40,287 nt of DNA from JBGYPP01 sp041838515 (lineage in GTDB: Bacteria > Bacillota > Clostridia > Lachnospirales > Lachnospiraceae). Below, piece after piece: positions 8,962 through 18,477 of the stretch. Below the pieces are notes generated by a model that was not told where the DNA came from, did not search any database, and saw only the letters and a list, made by a program, of their open reading frames with translations. Within the stretch, counting starts at the first letter, position 1, and the number at the start of each line of letters is the position of its first letter. Both the position numbers and the translations under genes were made by a program. The DNA is taken from NCBI GenBank assembly GCA_041838515.1, contig JBGYPP010000016.1, forward strand, positions 1 to 40,287. The letters run 5' to 3'.

Positions 8962-9007
8962 CCGGGGGCGGGCCGGCGTTGTTTGGCGTGTGGGGGAGGG
9001 ATCTGCC

Positions 9008-9754
9008 ATGGCGAAAAAGCTGTCCTGTACCGTTATCACCGTGGTCTTTAACGGCGGAAAGACCTTGGAAAAAACTATAGAATCCGTGCTGCGGCAGAGC
9101 CGTCCGCCCCAGGAGTACCTGATCGTGGACGGGGCCAGCCGGGACAATACGCTGGAGGTGGCCGCCTCCTATCAGCAGGCCTTTTTCCTGAGGGGCATAT
9201 CCTATCGGATATTGAGCGAGAAGGACAAGGGCATATATGATGCCATGAACAAGGGCATTGCGCTGGCGGCGGGGGATGTCATCGGTCTGCTCAACAGCGG
9301 GGATTGGTATGAGCCTCTGGCCATAGAGGAGGCCATGGAGATGCTGGAGAGGGGCGGGGATATGGTTTTTTCCCATATACGCCTTTGGAAGGAGTCCGGC
9401 CTCAGCTGGGTCAAGAAAGCCAGGCTGGATAGATTTCCCAGTTCCAGGCATTGGAACCATCCCACCATGTTTGTGCGGGCCGGGCTGTATAAGAGCCATC
9501 CCTTTCCCTGCCTGGGCATACATGACGATTTTGGCTTTTATCTGGAGATGCGGAGAAAAGGGGCGGATATACGGCTGGGAGATGCCGTCTGGGCCAATTT
9601 TTCCCTGGGCGGCGCCAGCAACAGGAAAAGCCTAAGAGATAGCCTGGCCCGCCTGCGGGACAGATATTTGTACTGTTACCGCCGCCATGGATATAGCCGG
9701 GCTTATCTGGCGGAGTGTATTTTGATAGAAGCGGCCAAGTGGATATTGGCCTAG
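9008..9754 (+). CDS. GT2-family glycosyltransferase (WcaA-like)
   Basis: 248 residues from the ATG at 9008, chosen because GGGAGG lies eight bases upstream; a longer frame to 8684 overlaps the epimerase and reads out-of-frame peptide. The GT-A features are TVITVVFNGGKTLEKTIESV, IVDGASRDNT, the typical EKDKGIYDAMNKGI stretch and LLNSGDWY in place of a DxD motif. Later come HWNHPTMFVR and HDDFGFYL. No membrane helix. It probably adds one sugar to the lipid-linked glycan in the cytoplasm. Confidence 0.88.
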   Translation: MAKKLSCTVITVVFNGGKTLEKTIESVLRQSRPPQEYLIVDGASRDNTLEVAASYQQAFFLRGISYRILSEKDKGIYDAMNKGIALAAGDVIGLLNSGDWYEPLAIEEAMEMLERGGDMVFSHIRLWKESGLSWVKKARLDRFPSSRHWNHPTMFVRAGLYKSHPFPCLGIHDDFGFYLEMRRKGADIRLGDAVWANFSLGGASNRKSLRDSLARLRDRYLYCYRRHGYSRAYLAECILIEAAKWILA

Positions 9755-9770
9755 GGCAAAGGAGAGGGGC

Positions 9771-11009
9771 ATGCGTATTCTCCAAATTTCCAGCCATTAC
9801 AATCAGGGAGGGGCGGCGCGTATAGTCGCCCATCTCCACAGGCAGTGGCGGCGCAGGGGCTTGGCGGCCCATGTGGCCTATGGGCGGGGTAAAAGCCCCC
9901 AGAACCATGGGGAGGAGGGTCTGTTTTGTTTTGACAAGCCCTGGGAGGTATATGGGGATGCGCTTTTCAGCCGTCTAAGCGGGTATTCAGGACTGGGCAA
10001 TAAGGCCGGTACCCGCCGGCTTTTGGCCTATATGGAGGAATTGCAGCCGGATGTGGCGCATTTGCACGCCATACATGGATATGTGCTGCACCTGCCCATG
10101 CTGCTGGAGTATCTGCGCCGCAGGGGGATACGCTGGCTGTGGACCTTTCACGATTGTTATGCCTTTACGGGCAATTGCGGGTATTTCTTTGACTGCAGCC
10201 GCTGGCTGGAGGGCTGCGGATCCTGCCCTGATATAGGACGGTATCCGGCCAGCTGGTTCTTTGACAGAAGCCGAAGGCTGCTGACACAGAAAAAGGCGCT
10301 GCTGGAGGATTGGCCGGGCGGCATGATCGTCAGCCCCTCAGCCTGGCTGGATGGAGAGGTGGGCCGTTCCTTTTTGGCGGGTCATGCCCGACACATACTG
10401 CCCAATGGAGTGGATGGATCTATTTTTCATCCCATGGATAAGGGCAGGGCAAAGCGACACCTGGGATTGGCAGAGGGAGAGAAATGGGCGCTGGCCATAG
10501 CCGTGGGCTTTGGGGATGAGAGAAAGGGGGGCAGACTCTTGCTGGAGGCGGCCAGGGCTTTAAAGGGCCGGGTGCGGCTGGTATTGATAGGTTGCCCGCC
10601 GGCTTTGGCCAAGGCCTGGTCCAAGGAGGCGCATATACTTGCTCTGCCTCCTGTGGCGGATCCCGGGGTATTGGCCTGCTGGTATAATGCAACGGATGTA
10701 TTCGTCCTGCCCTCTCTGGCGGAGAATTATGCCACAGTCAGCCTGGAGGCTCTGAGCTGCGGCACGCCGGTGGCCATGTATGCTCTGGGCGGCACGCCGG
10801 AACAGCTGGCAGCTGCCGGTCCAGGCTCTGGACTGGCAGTGGAGCCGGGCAGTGTGGGGGCGCTGGCGGAGGCGGTGGAGGCGCTGGCCTATGGGCGTTG
10901 CGCTGTGGCCGAACCCTGGGAGTTGCATGCGAGAATGATGGAGCGGCACAGCCTGGAGGCCATGGCCGAGGGATATTGGCAGGCTTACAATAGGATCTGC
11001 GAGAGCTAG
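9771..11009 (+). CDS. GT4-family glycosyltransferase
   Basis: 412 residues, start supported by GGAGAGGGGC. A GT-B enzyme: the N-terminal domain begins MRILQISSHYNQGGAARIV and contains TFHDCYAFTGNCGYF, a stretch seen in colanic-acid-type WcaC relatives, followed by a cysteine cluster (CSRWLEGCGSCP). The C-terminal domain has ILPNGVDGSIFHP and the E-x7-E sugar-nucleotide motif in LAENYATVSLEAL. It is a retaining transferase of the glycan operon, 16 bases after the previous gene. Confidence 0.9.
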   Translation: MRILQISSHYNQGGAARIVAHLHRQWRRRGLAAHVAYGRGKSPQNHGEEGLFCFDKPWEVYGDALFSRLSGYSGLGNKAGTRRLLAYMEELQPDVAHLHAIHGYVLHLPMLLEYLRRRGIRWLWTFHDCYAFTGNCGYFFDCSRWLEGCGSCPDIGRYPASWFFDRSRRLLTQKKALLEDWPGGMIVSPSAWLDGEVGRSFLAGHARHILPNGVDGSIFHPMDKGRAKRHLGLAEGEKWALAIAVGFGDERKGGRLLLEAARALKGRVRLVLIGCPPALAKAWSKEAHILALPPVADPGVLACWYNATDVFVLPSLAENYATVSLEALSCGTPVAMYALGGTPEQLAAAGPGSGLAVEPGSVGALAEAVEALAYGRCAVAEPWELHARMMERHSLEAMAEGYWQAYNRICES

Positions 11010-11017
11010 GGAGGTAT

Positions 11018-11983
11018 ATGGGAGGAGAGGTCAGCGTTTGCCTCTGCACATTCAGGGGAGGCGAATATTTGGAGCCGCAGTTGGAGGATATCCGAGGTCA
11101 GAGCCATCCCCTGATGGAGGTGGTGGCGGCAGATGACGGCTCCGGGGATGGCACCGCCCAGCGCTTGGAGGCCTTTGTCCAAAGCCATGGTTTGGCAGGC
11201 CATTGGCGGCTGGAGGCCAGGGAGAGCAATCTGGGATATCCGGCCAGCTTCTATGCCGCTATGGCCCGGTGCCGGGGGGATAGGGTGTATCTGGCGGACC
11301 AGGATGACCGCTGGCATCCGGACAAGATTTCTCTGATGGAGGCGGAATTTGCCAGAAATCCCGGCTGGAGGGTATTGGTCTGTAAATTTGGCCTGATAGA
11401 CAGCCGGGGTCGTGCCATACGCAGCCTGCTGGCGCCTGCGCGCAGCCGTGAGAGCGGCCAATGCCGCCGGGTGGATGTGGCCCAGGTGCTGTACCAGGGG
11501 GAGTGGCCGGGCATGGTTATGGCCTATGACAGGGCCTGGTTTGTGGAGAAGTGGCGCCGGAGGCTGGGGGATAGGGAGTATCTGCCTCTGCCCCATGATT
11601 TGCTGTTGGCTCTGTGGGCGGCGGAGGAGGGGGCCTTGGGACAGCTGGACCGCACACTGGCCTGGCACAGGCGGCATGACAGCAATGCTGGTGGGGAGGA
11701 GCACAGGGTGTCCAGGCTGTCCGCTCCCTCTAGAAAGCTGGCGGAGCTGGAGGCCTTTCGGGGGTACCTAAGCTGTCTATTGGAGGCCCATGTTGTCAAG
11801 GATGACAAAAGCTTATATGCTATAGGAAGGAAACTCGCCCAGACACAGGCCCGGCTGAGGGCCTTGGAGTCCGGAGGGGTCTTGTCGCTGTTGGCAGCCC
11901 ATGGGCGGTATAGAGAGTATCTGCGGCTCCAGTCCGCAGCGGGGGATATGCTGGTCTGGCTGCGCAAGTCCGTAGGGCGATAG
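11018..11983 (+). CDS. GT2-family glycosyltransferase
   Basis: 321 residues, start preceded by GGGAGG. The GT-A domain has VSVCLCTFRGGEYLEPQL, ADDGSGDGT and YLADQDDRWHPDKI, with QDD the probable metal/nucleotide site. Later DLLLALWAAEEG and the YHRR-like LAWHRRHDSN resemble rhamnosyl- and alpha-glycosyl-transferases of capsule operons. The C-terminal 100 residues are helical and probably peripheral to the membrane. Eight bases separate it from the GT4 gene. Confidence 0.87.
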   Translation: MGGEVSVCLCTFRGGEYLEPQLEDIRGQSHPLMEVVAADDGSGDGTAQRLEAFVQSHGLAGHWRLEARESNLGYPASFYAAMARCRGDRVYLADQDDRWHPDKISLMEAEFARNPGWRVLVCKFGLIDSRGRAIRSLLAPARSRESGQCRRVDVAQVLYQGEWPGMVMAYDRAWFVEKWRRRLGDREYLPLPHDLLLALWAAEEGALGQLDRTLAWHRRHDSNAGGEEHRVSRLSAPSRKLAELEAFRGYLSCLLEAHVVKDDKSLYAIGRKLAQTQARLRALESGGVLSLLAAHGRYREYLRLQSAAGDMLVWLRKSVGR

Positions 11984-12000
11984 TTGAGAAGGAGAGGATT

Positions 12001-14328
12001 TTGCAGGGATTTGTTACCGTTGGAAAAAAGAGGAGGAATAGGGCATGGGCTGCACTGGCTCTGGCTGCGCTTTGTCTGGGACTGGCCGGATCATGGCGGG
12101 AAGCTGCAGTGGGAGCCAAGGCAGCCCAGCCGGCTGCCTTGGAGCAGGACGGTGCAGACCGGGCAGGCATAAGCGCAGGGGATTTATTGCCGGCTCTGGG
12201 CATAGATGGCGACAGTGCAGAGGTATATGGGGTGGCCGCTCCGGTGTCCGGAGGGGATGGGGCATTGCCGGTCTCCGGAGGGGAGGCCGTATCCGGTGGG
12301 GATGCCGCTGCTTTGGAAGAGGCCTCTGCCGCCCTGGCTAGGCAGGTCAAGGAGGATCAGCCCATGCTGGGCCTGGTGTATATGGCGCAAAGGCTGGAGG
12401 TTCTATCCGCGCCAGACGAATATCCGGGATTCATTTCCCTGCCAAGCGGACATTCCCTGCATATTTTGGGCATGGAGCTGGACGGACATGGGCGTTTGTG
12501 GCTTCGGGTGGGGTTTTATGATGAGGGCCGGTGGACGGAGGGGTATGCGCCCCGCAGCCATGTGGCCACGGCAGATCCCAGATTTTTGGAATGGGAGCAG
12601 ACCCATGCCCGGGATTCCTGGCTCTGGAATATCCAGGAGGAGGAGTCGGGGACTCTGCGGGCCAGGAGTGTTTCCGCCACGGAGATAAGCCAATTCCCGG
12701 CCAGTTATAGGGCGGCGCTTGTAGAGCTCAAGCGCCAACATCCCAACTGGATTTTTGTGCCGCATTTTACCGGCAGGGATTGGAATACATATATATCCCA
12801 GCAATTGGGTGAGAGGAGTTTGATTGCCGCCTCAGCCCCGGAGGCTTTTCGTCAGGGGGCTTATGGCGGCGGCCGCTGGCATTACGCCTCGGCGGCGGGC
12901 ATAGCCTATTATCTGGATCCCCGGAATTTCCTTCAGGAAGATAGGATATTCCAGTTTGAACTGCTCTCGTATAATGCGCAGTACCATGATAAGGACACTG
13001 TGGAGCAGATGCTGGCGCCCACTTTTATGGCTACGGCCAGGGGATATGCGCCCGGCACCCATCTGAGTTATGCCACTATTATCTTTGCCAATGGCAGGGA
13101 GTTGGGCATGAGTCCTTATTTTGTGGTTCGCAGGCTGATACAGGAGCAGGGCGTGTATGGCACATCTCCTCTGATTTCCGGCAATTACACCGGGGGAGAT
13201 GGCGGTCTGGCGGGGTACTACAATTATTTCAATATAGGCGCCAGCGGCAGCAATGCCCAGGAGGAGATTGTCAACGGCCTGGTATATGCCAGGGCCAAGC
13301 TGTGGAATACGGCTTATGAGTCCATACGGGGTGGCATGCAGTTCCTGGCCAGAAATTATATATCCAAGGGCCAAGACACAACCTATGGGCAAAAATTTGA
13401 TCTGGTCAACGCCTCGCCCTATCACCAGTATATGCAAAATATTCAGGCGCCGTATTCGGAGGCGGCCGGGGTGCGCAACGCTTATGCGGCCAGCGGCAAT
13501 CTGGAGCAGAGCTTTGTGTTCAAAATACCGGTGTTTGCCAATATGCCCCAGCAGGATGAGGGGCCGGCACAAAATTTTCAGCTGCAGCTGCAGCTGCCGG
13601 AGGGATATGCCACCGCCCAGTCCTGGATAGATGGGGAATTGGTGGAGGGCAGCTTGGATGGGCAGAATTTGCGGCTGAGCCTGGCGGACGCCGGCAAAAA
13701 GACAGCCATAGCCTACCGCTATGACCAGGCGGGCATACCAGTGGGCATGGCGGTATGGGAGCTGTATTACAACGGTATTACCTATGAGGCCAGACTGCTG
13801 CCCGCCTTTGGGGATATGTTCCAATACCATGGATTTTCCATACGCATAGTGGGTCGCTCCGGCATACGCTGCACCAATAGCATTTCCGCCAGTCTTAAGG
13901 AAGCCTTTGGCCAGGGGAGGGTAGAGGGATATGCGCTAAAAGAATACGGCACGCTGGTCATGCGGCAGAGCAACAGAGAGATCCTGCCCATGGTGCGGGG
14001 TGGCCTGAAAGTGCAGCAGGGTGCGGCCTTTATAAGCGGGGGAGGCGTGGACAATATCTATGCGCTTAAAGAGGGGCGCAGCCAGTTTACCTCCGTATTG
14101 GTAGGTCTGCCTGCAGAGGAATATAAGACGGAATTTGCCTACAGGGCCTATGCTCTGTTGGAAAAAGACGGGGAAAATGTGGTTATCTACGGTCCGGCTA
14201 TGGCCCGTAGCATCTATGTCCAGGCCCAGAGATGGATAGACAGGGGGTATTACCCCCAGGGCGGAAGCGCGGATTTGTTCCTTCGGCAATTGCTAGCTGA
14301 TGGAGATGGGGCGCAGACAGCGCCCTAG
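12001..14328 (+). CDS. Secreted glucosaminidase-like wall hydrolase with SH3-like and Lachnospiraceae-type C-terminal domains
   Basis: 775 residues from a TTG start with GGAGAGG just upstream. The sequence opens with a KKRRNR n-region and a hydrophobic signal core (about 15-32). It continues with an Ala/Gly linker holding PVSGGDG, PVSGGEA and VSGGDAA (about 80-105), an SH3-like segment (about 125-205) and a glucosaminidase-type region (about 235-465; GRWHYASAAGIAYYLDPRNF, ANGRELGMSPYFV, YYNYFNIGAS). The Glu in GRELG is a candidate acid. The C-terminal 250 residues contain ALKEYGTLVMRQ and FAYRAYALLEKDGENVVIYG, a module I associate with Lachnospiraceae secreted proteins. It probably cuts the glycan strand of peptidoglycan for envelope remodelling alongside glycan export. 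Activity is inferred. Confidence 0.78.
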   Translation: MQGFVTVGKKRRNRAWAALALAALCLGLAGSWREAAVGAKAAQPAALEQDGADRAGISAGDLLPALGIDGDSAEVYGVAAPVSGGDGALPVSGGEAVSGGDAAALEEASAALARQVKEDQPMLGLVYMAQRLEVLSAPDEYPGFISLPSGHSLHILGMELDGHGRLWLRVGFYDEGRWTEGYAPRSHVATADPRFLEWEQTHARDSWLWNIQEEESGTLRARSVSATEISQFPASYRAALVELKRQHPNWIFVPHFTGRDWNTYISQQLGERSLIAASAPEAFRQGAYGGGRWHYASAAGIAYYLDPRNFLQEDRIFQFELLSYNAQYHDKDTVEQMLAPTFMATARGYAPGTHLSYATIIFANGRELGMSPYFVVRRLIQEQGVYGTSPLISGNYTGGDGGLAGYYNYFNIGASGSNAQEEIVNGLVYARAKLWNTAYESIRGGMQFLARNYISKGQDTTYGQKFDLVNASPYHQYMQNIQAPYSEAAGVRNAYAASGNLEQSFVFKIPVFANMPQQDEGPAQNFQLQLQLPEGYATAQSWIDGELVEGSLDGQNLRLSLADAGKKTAIAYRYDQAGIPVGMAVWELYYNGITYEARLLPAFGDMFQYHGFSIRIVGRSGIRCTNSISASLKEAFGQGRVEGYALKEYGTLVMRQSNREILPMVRGGLKVQQGAAFISGGGVDNIYALKEGRSQFTSVLVGLPAEEYKTEFAYRAYALLEKDGENVVIYGPAMARSIYVQAQRWIDRGYYPQGGSADLFLRQLLADGDGAQTAP

Positions 14329-14353
14329 ACCGGCGCGGGAGAGGAGGATGGCT

Positions 14354-16144
14354 ATGATATTTTTCCAGAAATCAGATTTCAGGGCGGGGCTTTGGCGGCG
14401 GCGAACCTTGTTGCTGGCCTGTTGCCTGGGCCTGGCCGCCTGCAATAAGGCCGGGGGAACGGCCCAGCGGGCGGAGCAGCCCCCGGACCGCAGCCAGGAG
14501 GCAGAGAGTGTATCCAATACAAAAAGGGATTTGGAGAGGTTGTATAGCCAGGGCGCTTTGGATGGGGAGGGATATAGGGCTTTAGCAGCTTTATACCGGG
14601 AGGAGGGCCAGGTTCTGCGGGCCAGGGATATGCTGGAGGAGGCATATGCGCTGCTGGGGGATGCTGGGGCACTGGAGGAGGCCGGACAGCTCTGTGTGGA
14701 TATGCAGGAGGAGGATGGGGTTCTGCGCGCCCAGTTGGATGCCCTGCTGGACAATCTCGCTGCTCCGGAATTCCACAATGAGGCCATAGCCATGCTGGCG
14801 CAGCAGGCCTGGCTGGATGTGACCGCGCCTCCGTCCAAGCAGGGCCTGCGTCGGTATTATTTGCAGGATGCCCAGTCAGGCCGCAATTGTTATCTGGAAA
14901 GCGGCTACGATGCACAGAGCAGGGGTTATACTCGCTTTTGGATGGAGAATGGGGAGGTCTCTCTGTGGCTGTCCTGGGATGGGGATAGGATGCAGGAGCT
15001 GCGCCTGGCTCCGGGCGCCGGAGGTTTTTCCGGGGAATTTGAGGCTTGGACAGCCATATCCTCCACTGGAGATCTATACCAGGAGAAGGGCATCCTGGAT
15101 CAGGGAGGCCTGCGGGGGGAGTACATCTGCCGTTATGCGTCCGGTCAGGGGCCAGGGGATGTGTTTACGCTGTGGAGCAGCAAGGAGATAAGGGAATATA
15201 CAGATTATAAGGGGAATTTTGGTACAGATGGCCAGGTGGCCCTGGAGCAGCCGGCTGGAGGAGAGGAGAGCCTCTGGGTATATGCCGTGTCCGAGTCCGG
15301 AGCATATCTGGCTTATCCCAGGCAGGAGGGAGAGACCCTGGGTCAGAGCCTGCTGGCTCTGCCAGCCTTTCCGGAATATACGCCTTACACCAGGCTGGAA
15401 CAGGGGCAGATGGCCCAGGGCATACAGGTGGACGGCGGCCAGCTGGACCTGCGGGTATACAATGGGTATCTGGAGTGGTTTGACGGCGAGGTCTGGCATA
15501 GGCAGGGGGCTGTGGCGGATTATATACAGGCCGATGCCTTTATAGAATTGAAAAAGCAAAGGGAATTGGCGCTGTTGGAAAGCGGAGGAGGGGAGGCGGC
15601 AAAGGATTCCCAGAACTCCGAAGCCGGCCAGAGCGCCGTAGCCGCGCCCTATCTGCAGAGAAGCGCTGGTCTGTTGAGCCAGTGGGGCGGGGATACGGTT
15701 CAGGCCCAGAGCAGTACTCAGAGCGGGTCTTCCCCAGGCAGGGGAACAGCCGGCAGGGCGCAAACTCCGACCCAAACTCCTGCCAGGACGACTGCCGCAC
15801 CATCGGTTGCCACACAGACTCCGGCGGCTACGGGAACAGCAGGCCAGACTGGCAATCAGGGGGCTGCCTCTGCTCCGGCCGGCAACCAGAGCGGACAGGG
15901 AGGCGGGTCTGCCTCTGCACCTGCACCAGCACCCACACCTGCACCAGCACCCACACCTGCACCAGCGCCTGCACCCACACCAGCGCCTGCACCCACACCC
16001 ACACCAGATCCGGTGCCGGCCACTCCGGCCGAACCCTCTCCAGCGCCAGCGCCTACACCCACGCCTCCGGCGGCTCCGGAAACACCTCCTCCAGATACAG
16101 GGGGCCAGGACACGGATGTGGAATTTACCCCAGACGATTTATAA
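14354..16144 (+). CDS. Proline-rich surface lipoprotein, function unknown
   Basis: 596 residues from the ATG at 14354, six bases after GAGGAGG (14341-14347); an in-frame ATG at 14348 lies too close to that site. The signal peptide ends in a lipobox LAACN (Cys near residue 33). Residues 45-155 are charged helices resembling a TPR-like pair (ALYREEGQVLRARDMLEEAY). The middle has MORN-like beta content (YLESGYDAQSRGYTRFWMENGE, about 185 onward). The last 130 residues are Ala/Thr/Pro repeats ending VEFTPDDL. Last gene of the operon, 25 bases after the hydrolase and just before a strong terminator. It is probably a lipid-anchored partner of the hydrolase or glycan machinery. No enzyme motif seen. 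Confidence 0.72.
   Translation: MIFFQKSDFRAGLWRRRTLLLACCLGLAACNKAGGTAQRAEQPPDRSQEAESVSNTKRDLERLYSQGALDGEGYRALAALYREEGQVLRARDMLEEAYALLGDAGALEEAGQLCVDMQEEDGVLRAQLDALLDNLAAPEFHNEAIAMLAQQAWLDVTAPPSKQGLRRYYLQDAQSGRNCYLESGYDAQSRGYTRFWMENGEVSLWLSWDGDRMQELRLAPGAGGFSGEFEAWTAISSTGDLYQEKGILDQGGLRGEYICRYASGQGPGDVFTLWSSKEIREYTDYKGNFGTDGQVALEQPAGGEESLWVYAVSESGAYLAYPRQEGETLGQSLLALPAFPEYTPYTRLEQGQMAQGIQVDGGQLDLRVYNGYLEWFDGEVWHRQGAVADYIQADAFIELKKQRELALLESGGGEAAKDSQNSEAGQSAVAAPYLQRSAGLLSQWGGDTVQAQSSTQSGSSPGRGTAGRAQTPTQTPARTTAAPSVATQTPAATGTAGQTGNQGAASAPAGNQSGQGGGSASAPAPAPTPAPAPTPAPAPAPTPAPAPTPTPDPVPATPAEPSPAPAPTPTPPAAPETPPPDTGGQDTDVEFTPDDL
15917..16008 (+). repeat. 18-bp Ala-Pro-Thr coding repeats
   Basis: About four imperfect copies of ctgcaccagcacccacac, one of them expanded to 24 bp, encode the (APAPTP)n tail of the lipoprotein. 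Confidence 0.8.
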
Positions 16145-16152
16145 AATGCAAG

Positions 16153-16205
16153 ATACCCCCATGTCCCAGGAAGAGATTTCTCGGACATGGGGGTATGTTT
16201 TTTCT
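16153..16205. terminator. Strong rho-independent terminator, probably shared by convergent genes
   Basis: A perfect 14-bp stem, ATACCCCCATGTCC pairing with GGACATGGGGGTAT, has a 16-nt loop and is followed on the plus strand by GTTTTTTC. It sits eight bases after the lipoprotein stop. On the minus strand it is followed by a looser T-rich stretch and lies just past the adhesin stop, so it can serve both. Confidence 0.93.
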
Positions 16206-16229
16206 ATGGGGCTTTAGAGAGATATGGCC

Positions 16230-18217
16230 TCAGCTGGCCGGGAACCAAAGCCAGTCCGGTATCCAAGGGCATACCCCATCGCCGGTTTTTGGAGCGGGTA
16301 TGGTTTTGCGCGCCGGTGTTTCCGAAGCCAGCGTATCTGGGGATGGAGCCGGGGGTGTGACGGGCTGCGGCGGGGATGCCTTAGCCGTCACCGGCGGTGT
16401 TTCCGGAGTGGGCGGTGTGGTTGGCGTAGTTGGTGTGGTCGGAGCGGGCGGTGTGGTTGGTATAGTCGGTGTGGTCGGAGCGGGCGGCGTGGTTGGTATA
16501 GTCGGTGTTTCCGGAGCGGGCGGTGTGGTTAGCGTAGTCGGTGTGGTCGGAGGGGGCGGTGTGGTTAGCGTAGTCGGTGTGGTCGGAGGGGGCGGTGTGG
16601 TTGGTATAGTCGGTGTAGCTGGAGTGGGCGGTGTGGTTGGCGTAGTCGGTGTAGCCGGTATGGTCGGTGTGTTCTCCGTATTGGTGATCACAAAGCCGGT
16701 GGCGGCATCACCGCTGATGCTATGGCTGTATCCCGCAGGCACAATCTCCTCTACCGTATACGTCTTGCTTGGATCCAGCCCCATAAAGGTATGGCTCCAG
16801 GCCGGGGTGGTGCCGGCATGGAGGCTGACAGAGGCCACAGGCACACCGTCCGCCAGTAAAAAAATCGTGGCCGAGGATTGGGGCGTACCCACCCATTGCT
16901 TGGTTATGGTGATATCCAGCAGGCTGCCCACGCCGGCGGCAGTTTTGCTCACAGCCACAGAGATGGAGGCCAAATCCGGGGTGGCGCCGTCATAGCTCAG
17001 GCTGGCCACGTTGGCATAATCGGCGCTGGGACCTACCACATCCGCATCGAAATTCACATCAAAGGCCATTACGCTGCCGCCGGAGGGGCCGGTGTCGGAG
17101 TATCTCTGCTTGATCAGCGTGGCATGGGCAGCAGTGATCTGGCCGCTGGTCACATAACTGTCCACAAAGCTGTTAAAGGCCGCCGCCCCGCCGAAGAGGT
17201 TGTGGTAGGTCAGCGCGCCGGGTATATTGCCAAAACCCACCAGGAATTTGTTTTGCAAGGGGTAGTATCCCACTGCCAGGGAGCCGTGGTTTTGTACCCG
17301 GCTATAGAAATCGGCATAGGCCTCTCCGGTATTGGGCGTGAGCAGGGCAAAGCTGGTCTTGGGCGCCTTGAGGGAGTATCCGCTCATCTTGCCGCTGTCG
17401 GTAATGGCAAAAACGGGTACATAAATATAGATGCTGGAGAGATCCGGCACCACACCCAAGGGCAGGGTATCTTCCAATATCAGGCGGGATTTGGTAACGA
17501 TGGCGTTGTTTTCTGCCATATCGCGCAATCCTGCATAATTTACATTCATATTCCAAAACAATCTGTTTTTGCCACTATTTTTTTTCCCAGTCTTGCCAAA
17601 GACCAGCTTGGAATCGGGCAGGGCCGTATTGACGGAATCGGGCGTGTGTACCGAGCCTCCGCCGCCGCTTCCGCCGCTGCCGGGTTTGACGGATATGGTC
17701 AGGGAGCCGTCAGAGCTGAGGGAAATGGCATTACCGGCGGCTTTGGTAGAGCCTTCGATTTGGAAAAATCCATGGTTCAGCTCGGAATAGGTGGAGGCGG
17801 CGGCATTAAAGGTGACCCGCAATTTGCCTGCGGAGAGGGTGTAGCTGCCTATCTCTATGGCTCCGGCATACAAGGGCTGGGTGTCTGTGATGGTAGATAT
17901 ATACGTGCTGTCCGGCAGGTTGATTTCAAAGTAATTCCCTTCCTGCACATGGGGCATATTGGCAGAGGAGATCTGCCACTTGTAATCCATGCGCACCTTG
18001 TCGCCCACCTTGATTTCCGGGGGTGAGGCTACCAGAGTGCCGTTGGTCACCACGGGTATGGCGGCGCTTCCCTTGATGATAAAGAAATCTAACCCGCTCA
18101 CCTCCGTATAAGCGGTTATGTCTGCGGGCAAGGCGTTGGTGGTGAGCTGGCTGTTGAGCATCCAGAATCCGGCCATAAAGCGGCCAGCCACAGGATGACG
18201 GTGCGTAAGGCGCGCAT
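16230..18217 (-). CDS. Cna-type surface adhesin with Thr-Pro stalk; frameshift in signal peptide and truncated sorting signal
   Basis: The body (18176 to 16230) is open. It has an adhesin-like Ig fold (KVGDKVRMDYKWQI, GNYFEINLPDSTY), a Gly/Ser linker, a second beta domain, a Cna_B-type domain (ITKQWVGTPQSS to YTVEEIVPAGYSHS, GFVITNTEN), a stalk of 12-residue Thr/Pro repeats and PAPKTGDG near the end. A start inside the long frame at 18275 is unlikely because the promoter -10 lies downstream of it. The ATG at 18217 follows GAGAGGAG and encodes MRALRTVILWLAA, a good signal peptide, but in the wrong frame. One extra T in the TTT at 18177-18179 would join it to FMAGFWMLNSQ. After PKTGD only 15 residues remain, with no basic tail. 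It was meant to be wall-anchored, but the copy as written may not be exported or anchored. Confidence 0.8.
16395..16670 (-). repeat. 36-bp Thr-Pro stalk repeats in the adhesin
   Basis: About seven copies of a 36-bp unit, read on the plus strand as ggcggtgtggttggtatagt-like blocks separated by cggtgtggtcggag. On the minus strand they encode the 12-residue stalk unit TPTIPTTPPAPT and its variants. Copies differ by a few bases. Confidence 0.88.
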
Positions 18218-18265
18218 AGCTATGTATATCTCCTCTCTGTATCGAATTTCCTAGCTGTCCAGGAA

Positions 18266-18294
18266 ATTTTAACACATTGTAAAGTGTTTTTCAA
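18266..18294 (-). promoter_or_regulatory. Promoter of the adhesin gene
   Basis: On the minus strand TTGAAA (18294-18289), a 17-bp spacer and TAAAAT (18271-18266) form a near-consensus sigma-A promoter. The spacer contains an inverted repeat AACAC...GTGTT, a possible operator. It shows that translation must begin downstream of 18266. Confidence 0.78.
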
Positions 18295-18477
18295 TACAAA
18301 TTCAGGGTTTTATCAATTAAAAATAGGTTAGAATTGGATATTACCTGTATTGTTGAGAAATACAGGAACAATAATCCGTCAGCGGAGAGGTAAAGCCACA
18401 GGGTGCTGGGCAGGCCCGGGGCTTTGTTGTATAATGAAAAAATGTGCAAATGGCGGCGGGTCGGAGGGAGGAGAAAT

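Noticed and set aside
15682..16995. 437-codon plus-strand frame crossing the lipoprotein tail and the adhesin stalk
   Set aside because: It reads through a strong terminator and across two repeat regions in the wrong frames.
16878..18026. 382-codon plus-strand frame opposite the adhesin
   Set aside because: The adhesin strand has recognisable beta domains, stalk repeats and a promoter; the plus frame has none.
18218..18275. Adhesin start at the upstream minus-strand ATG (18275)
   Set aside because: The promoter -10 lies at 18271-18266, so this codon would not be transcribed, and the leader it gives is not a signal peptide.
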